DNA of 6,994 nucleotides, from positions 1 through 6,994 of the forward strand of contig CALNCC010000055.1 in assembly GCA_937875275.1 (NCBI GenBank), given 5' to 3'. This document shows, piece by piece, positions 5,908-6,994 of this stretch. The notes beneath the pieces are model-generated. The model saw only the letters and a program-made list of their open reading frames with translations, had not been told where the DNA came from and searched no databases. How positions within the stretch are numbered: position 1 is the first letter of the stretch; the number at the start of each line of letters is the position of its first letter. This stretch comes from an uncultured Dysgonomonas sp. (GTDB lineage Bacteria > Bacteroidota > Bacteroidia > Bacteroidales > Dysgonomonadaceae). The translations under genes were made by a program, and so were the position numbers.

Positions 5908-6606
5908 ATGAAACAAATGAAAAATAATATAATAATAACAGTAATAGCCTTGTTGACAATGGTGGGGACATTCAGCTATTTGTCTATCAACAACGATTCA
6001 CAGCTACAAATGCCCAAAAACGGTACTTTGGGCTATTATTCTCAGCAAGGGGTTTCCACTCCTATCTATAAAGGCAGAAGTGGTGGTATATCGAATCGCC
6101 AAAAGAAAAGGGCTGTAACGATGGACGTGTCATCTTCCATGAAATCGGTAAGCCCTTTGTTACAATCTACCGGTAATCAAACAAAGACAAAATCTTATAC
6201 CGACACATGGGAAGAGGATGTTCAATCTATGCCGAATTACGGATTTTATAAAAACAGAGAAATTAAAACCCCGTCGGTAAACTACTCGGGAGCTAATCTT
6301 GCTTACGAAAGTGGTATAAGAAGTAACAACAGTGCTGCGCCATCACAGACAAATCACTACGGCTATGCTAAGATATCGACTGTCTCAAATTCATCCGGAA
6401 AGCAACTGTCGGGCGGTTTTAATAAACTTGCTTTCGATACAGGAGGTAATGAAGATGATTTTGAAGAAGGAGCCGGGAATGATAATAATAATGGCTATAA
6501 TGATGTCGCTGTGGGAGGAGGTATATTGCTGTTACTGCTTATGAGTGCTTTGTATTTAGGGTCTTTATATATTAAAAACAGACGAGAAAGCCCTGTAGTA
6601 TCATAA
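5908..6606 (+). CDS. Small envelope protein with hydrophobic ends and a tripartite C-terminus, function unknown
   Basis: This is a 232-residue protein of unrecognised family. Residues 8-27 are a hydrophobic N-terminal segment, acting as signal peptide or anchor. Residues 30-180 are polar, rich in Ser, Asn, Gly, Gln and Tyr, probably poorly ordered, and include YGFY, NHYGY and an acidic/Asn run (EDDFEEGAGNDNNNG, 182-196). The C-terminus has three parts: DVAVGGG (199-205), a hydrophobic stretch (~206-222) and a basic end (KNRR, 223-226). That is the general form of a C-terminal membrane or sorting anchor. There are no cysteines. ATG 5908 is taken as the start, but ATG 5917 is possible and would cost three residues. 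The gene lies 337 bp downstream of the T9SS cargo gene and converges with the QueA-like gene. I recall small proteins ending in a VG-D/G-G plus membrane-segment pattern near T9SS cargo in Bacteroidales, but this is memory and not a search result. Confidence 0.75.
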   Translation: MKQMKNNIIITVIALLTMVGTFSYLSINNDSQLQMPKNGTLGYYSQQGVSTPIYKGRSGGISNRQKKRAVTMDVSSSMKSVSPLLQSTGNQTKTKSYTDTWEEDVQSMPNYGFYKNREIKTPSVNYSGANLAYESGIRSNNSAAPSQTNHYGYAKISTVSNSSGKQLSGGFNKLAFDTGGNEDDFEEGAGNDNNNGYNDVAVGGGILLLLLMSALYLGSLYIKNRRESPVVS

Positions 6607-6615
6607 ATTAAAAAG

Positions 6616-6653
6616 CTGTTTCGCAACAGAAAGTTATTGTGAAATAACTTTCT
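6616..6653 (+). other. Two mutually exclusive hairpins just after the small membrane protein gene
   Basis: CTGTT TCGC AACAG (6616-6629) has a 5-bp stem. AGAAAGTTATT GTGA AATAACTTTCT (6628-6653) has a perfect 11-bp stem. They share 6628-6629, so both cannot form fully. They lie between the TAA (6604-6606) and the main terminator, and may be a first, weak termination site or an mRNA 3'-end stabiliser. Confidence 0.5.
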
Positions 6654-6676
6654 TAGTATAATGTATGTAGATTGAA

Positions 6677-6718
6677 AAAAGAAGCTATCCGGTTTTCGGA
6701 TAGCTTCTTTTCTTTTTT
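6677..6718. terminator. Bidirectional Rho-independent terminator between convergent genes
   Basis: A perfect 15-bp stem (AAAAGAAGCTATCCG, 6677-6691, with 6697-6711) closes a 5-nt loop, GTTTT. A T-rich tract follows on the plus strand (6708-6718), and the A-run at 6675-6680 gives a T-tract on the minus strand. It therefore serves both the small membrane protein gene (+) and the QueA-like gene (-), whose stop lies at 6743. Confidence 0.92.
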
Positions 6719-6742
6719 AGTAGAGTGGATGTGGCTTTTTTC

Positions 6743-6994
6743 TTACACAATGAGCATTGCGTCGCCGTAAACACCAAATTTGTATTTTTCTTTTATGGCT
6801 AGTTGATACATGTCCATTATCAGATCATAATCGCCAAAAGCTGCCGTAAGCATAAGCAAAGTCGAACTTGGCAGGTGAAAATTAGTAACCATTGAGTTGG
6901 CAACAGTAAAATCGTAAGGCGGGAAGATAAACTTATTCGTCCATCCGTCGTAGGATTTTATACGACCTTCGGTTCCGGCTACAGTTTCCAAAGC
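6743..6994 (-). CDS. queA: S-adenosylmethionine:tRNA ribosyltransferase-isomerase (QueA family), C-terminal fragment
   Basis: Eighty-three residues are visible and the gene continues beyond 6994; the TTG near 6991 is internal (ALETVAGTEG). QueA transfers and isomerises the ribose of S-adenosylmethionine onto preQ1 at wobble position 34 of tRNAs, making epoxyqueuosine in the cytoplasm. Family signatures are present: ALET in the place of the usual RTLE, FIFPPYDF, TNFHLPSSTLLML, AAFGDYDLIM, and YGDAMLI at the end. Departures from what I recall as typical QueA are GWTNKF where G-TD-FI is usual, and KFGVYGDAM where FFSYGDAM or FYSYGDAM is usual. Bacteroidota often carry a second, longer QueA-like paralogue, and this fragment could be that protein, so the symbol is given at family level. 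The terminator at 6677-6718 follows the stop. Confidence 0.85.
   Translation of the reverse strand, partial: ALETVAGTEGRIKSYDGWTNKFIFPPYDFTVANSMVTNFHLPSSTLLMLTAAFGDYDLIMDMYQLAIKEKYKFGVYGDAMLIV

Noticed and set aside
1..6994. tRNA, rRNA, CRISPR, known riboswitch or full insertion sequence
   Set aside because: No cloverleaf, rRNA core, repeat-spacer pattern, riboswitch core or transposase ORF was recognised on either strand.

Overview
The window reads as a chromosomal stretch of a Bacteroidota (Bacteroidales-like) genome. The evidence is a FISUMP-type surface protein, a protein ending in a type IX secretion (T9SS) C-terminal sorting domain, a secreted thioredoxin-fold protein of the TlpA-like type common in this phylum, A-rich leaders without Shine-Dalgarno sites, and AT-rich gaps filled with degenerate tandem repeats. 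Genus cannot be fixed from the sequence alone.

Layout, left to right. (1) 1-1508 (+): C-terminal part of a secreted protein with an Ig-like domain and a C-terminal FISUMP domain, cut by the window edge and followed by a strong hairpin at 1524-1553. (2) 1509-1807: AT-rich gap holding a ~176 bp imperfect inverted repeat with four CACATAG heptamers. (3) 1808-3085 (+): exported thioredoxin-fold protein with a CGSC active site. (4) 3086-3536: gene-free gap with an 8-bp tandem array, a symmetrical cluster of REP-like palindromes, a short 8/9-bp array and a possible leader hairpin. (5) 3537-5570 (+): 677-residue surface protein with signal peptide and T9SS sorting domain. (6) 5571-5907: second mosaic repeat gap, with 9-bp arrays in opposite orientations flanking AGAAAGC and other short repeats, then an AT-rich leader with two dyads. 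(7) 5908-6606 (+): small protein with hydrophobic segments at both ends. (8) 6607-6742: two competing small hairpins, then a bidirectional terminator. (9) 6743-6994 (-): C-terminal end of a QueA-family protein, convergent with the rest.

The four plus-strand genes all encode exported or envelope proteins. They are separated by gaps of 299-451 bp, so they are more likely a neighbourhood of separately transcribed genes than one tight operon. One functional link is suggested but not shown: the FISUMP protein has seven cysteines in its visible part and sits directly upstream of the thioredoxin-fold protein, while the two other surface proteins have none. No complete new system is demonstrated. The least ordinary signals are the inverted element at 1606-1781, the repeat arrays that begin exactly at two stop codons, and the tripartite C-terminus of the small protein at 5908-6606.
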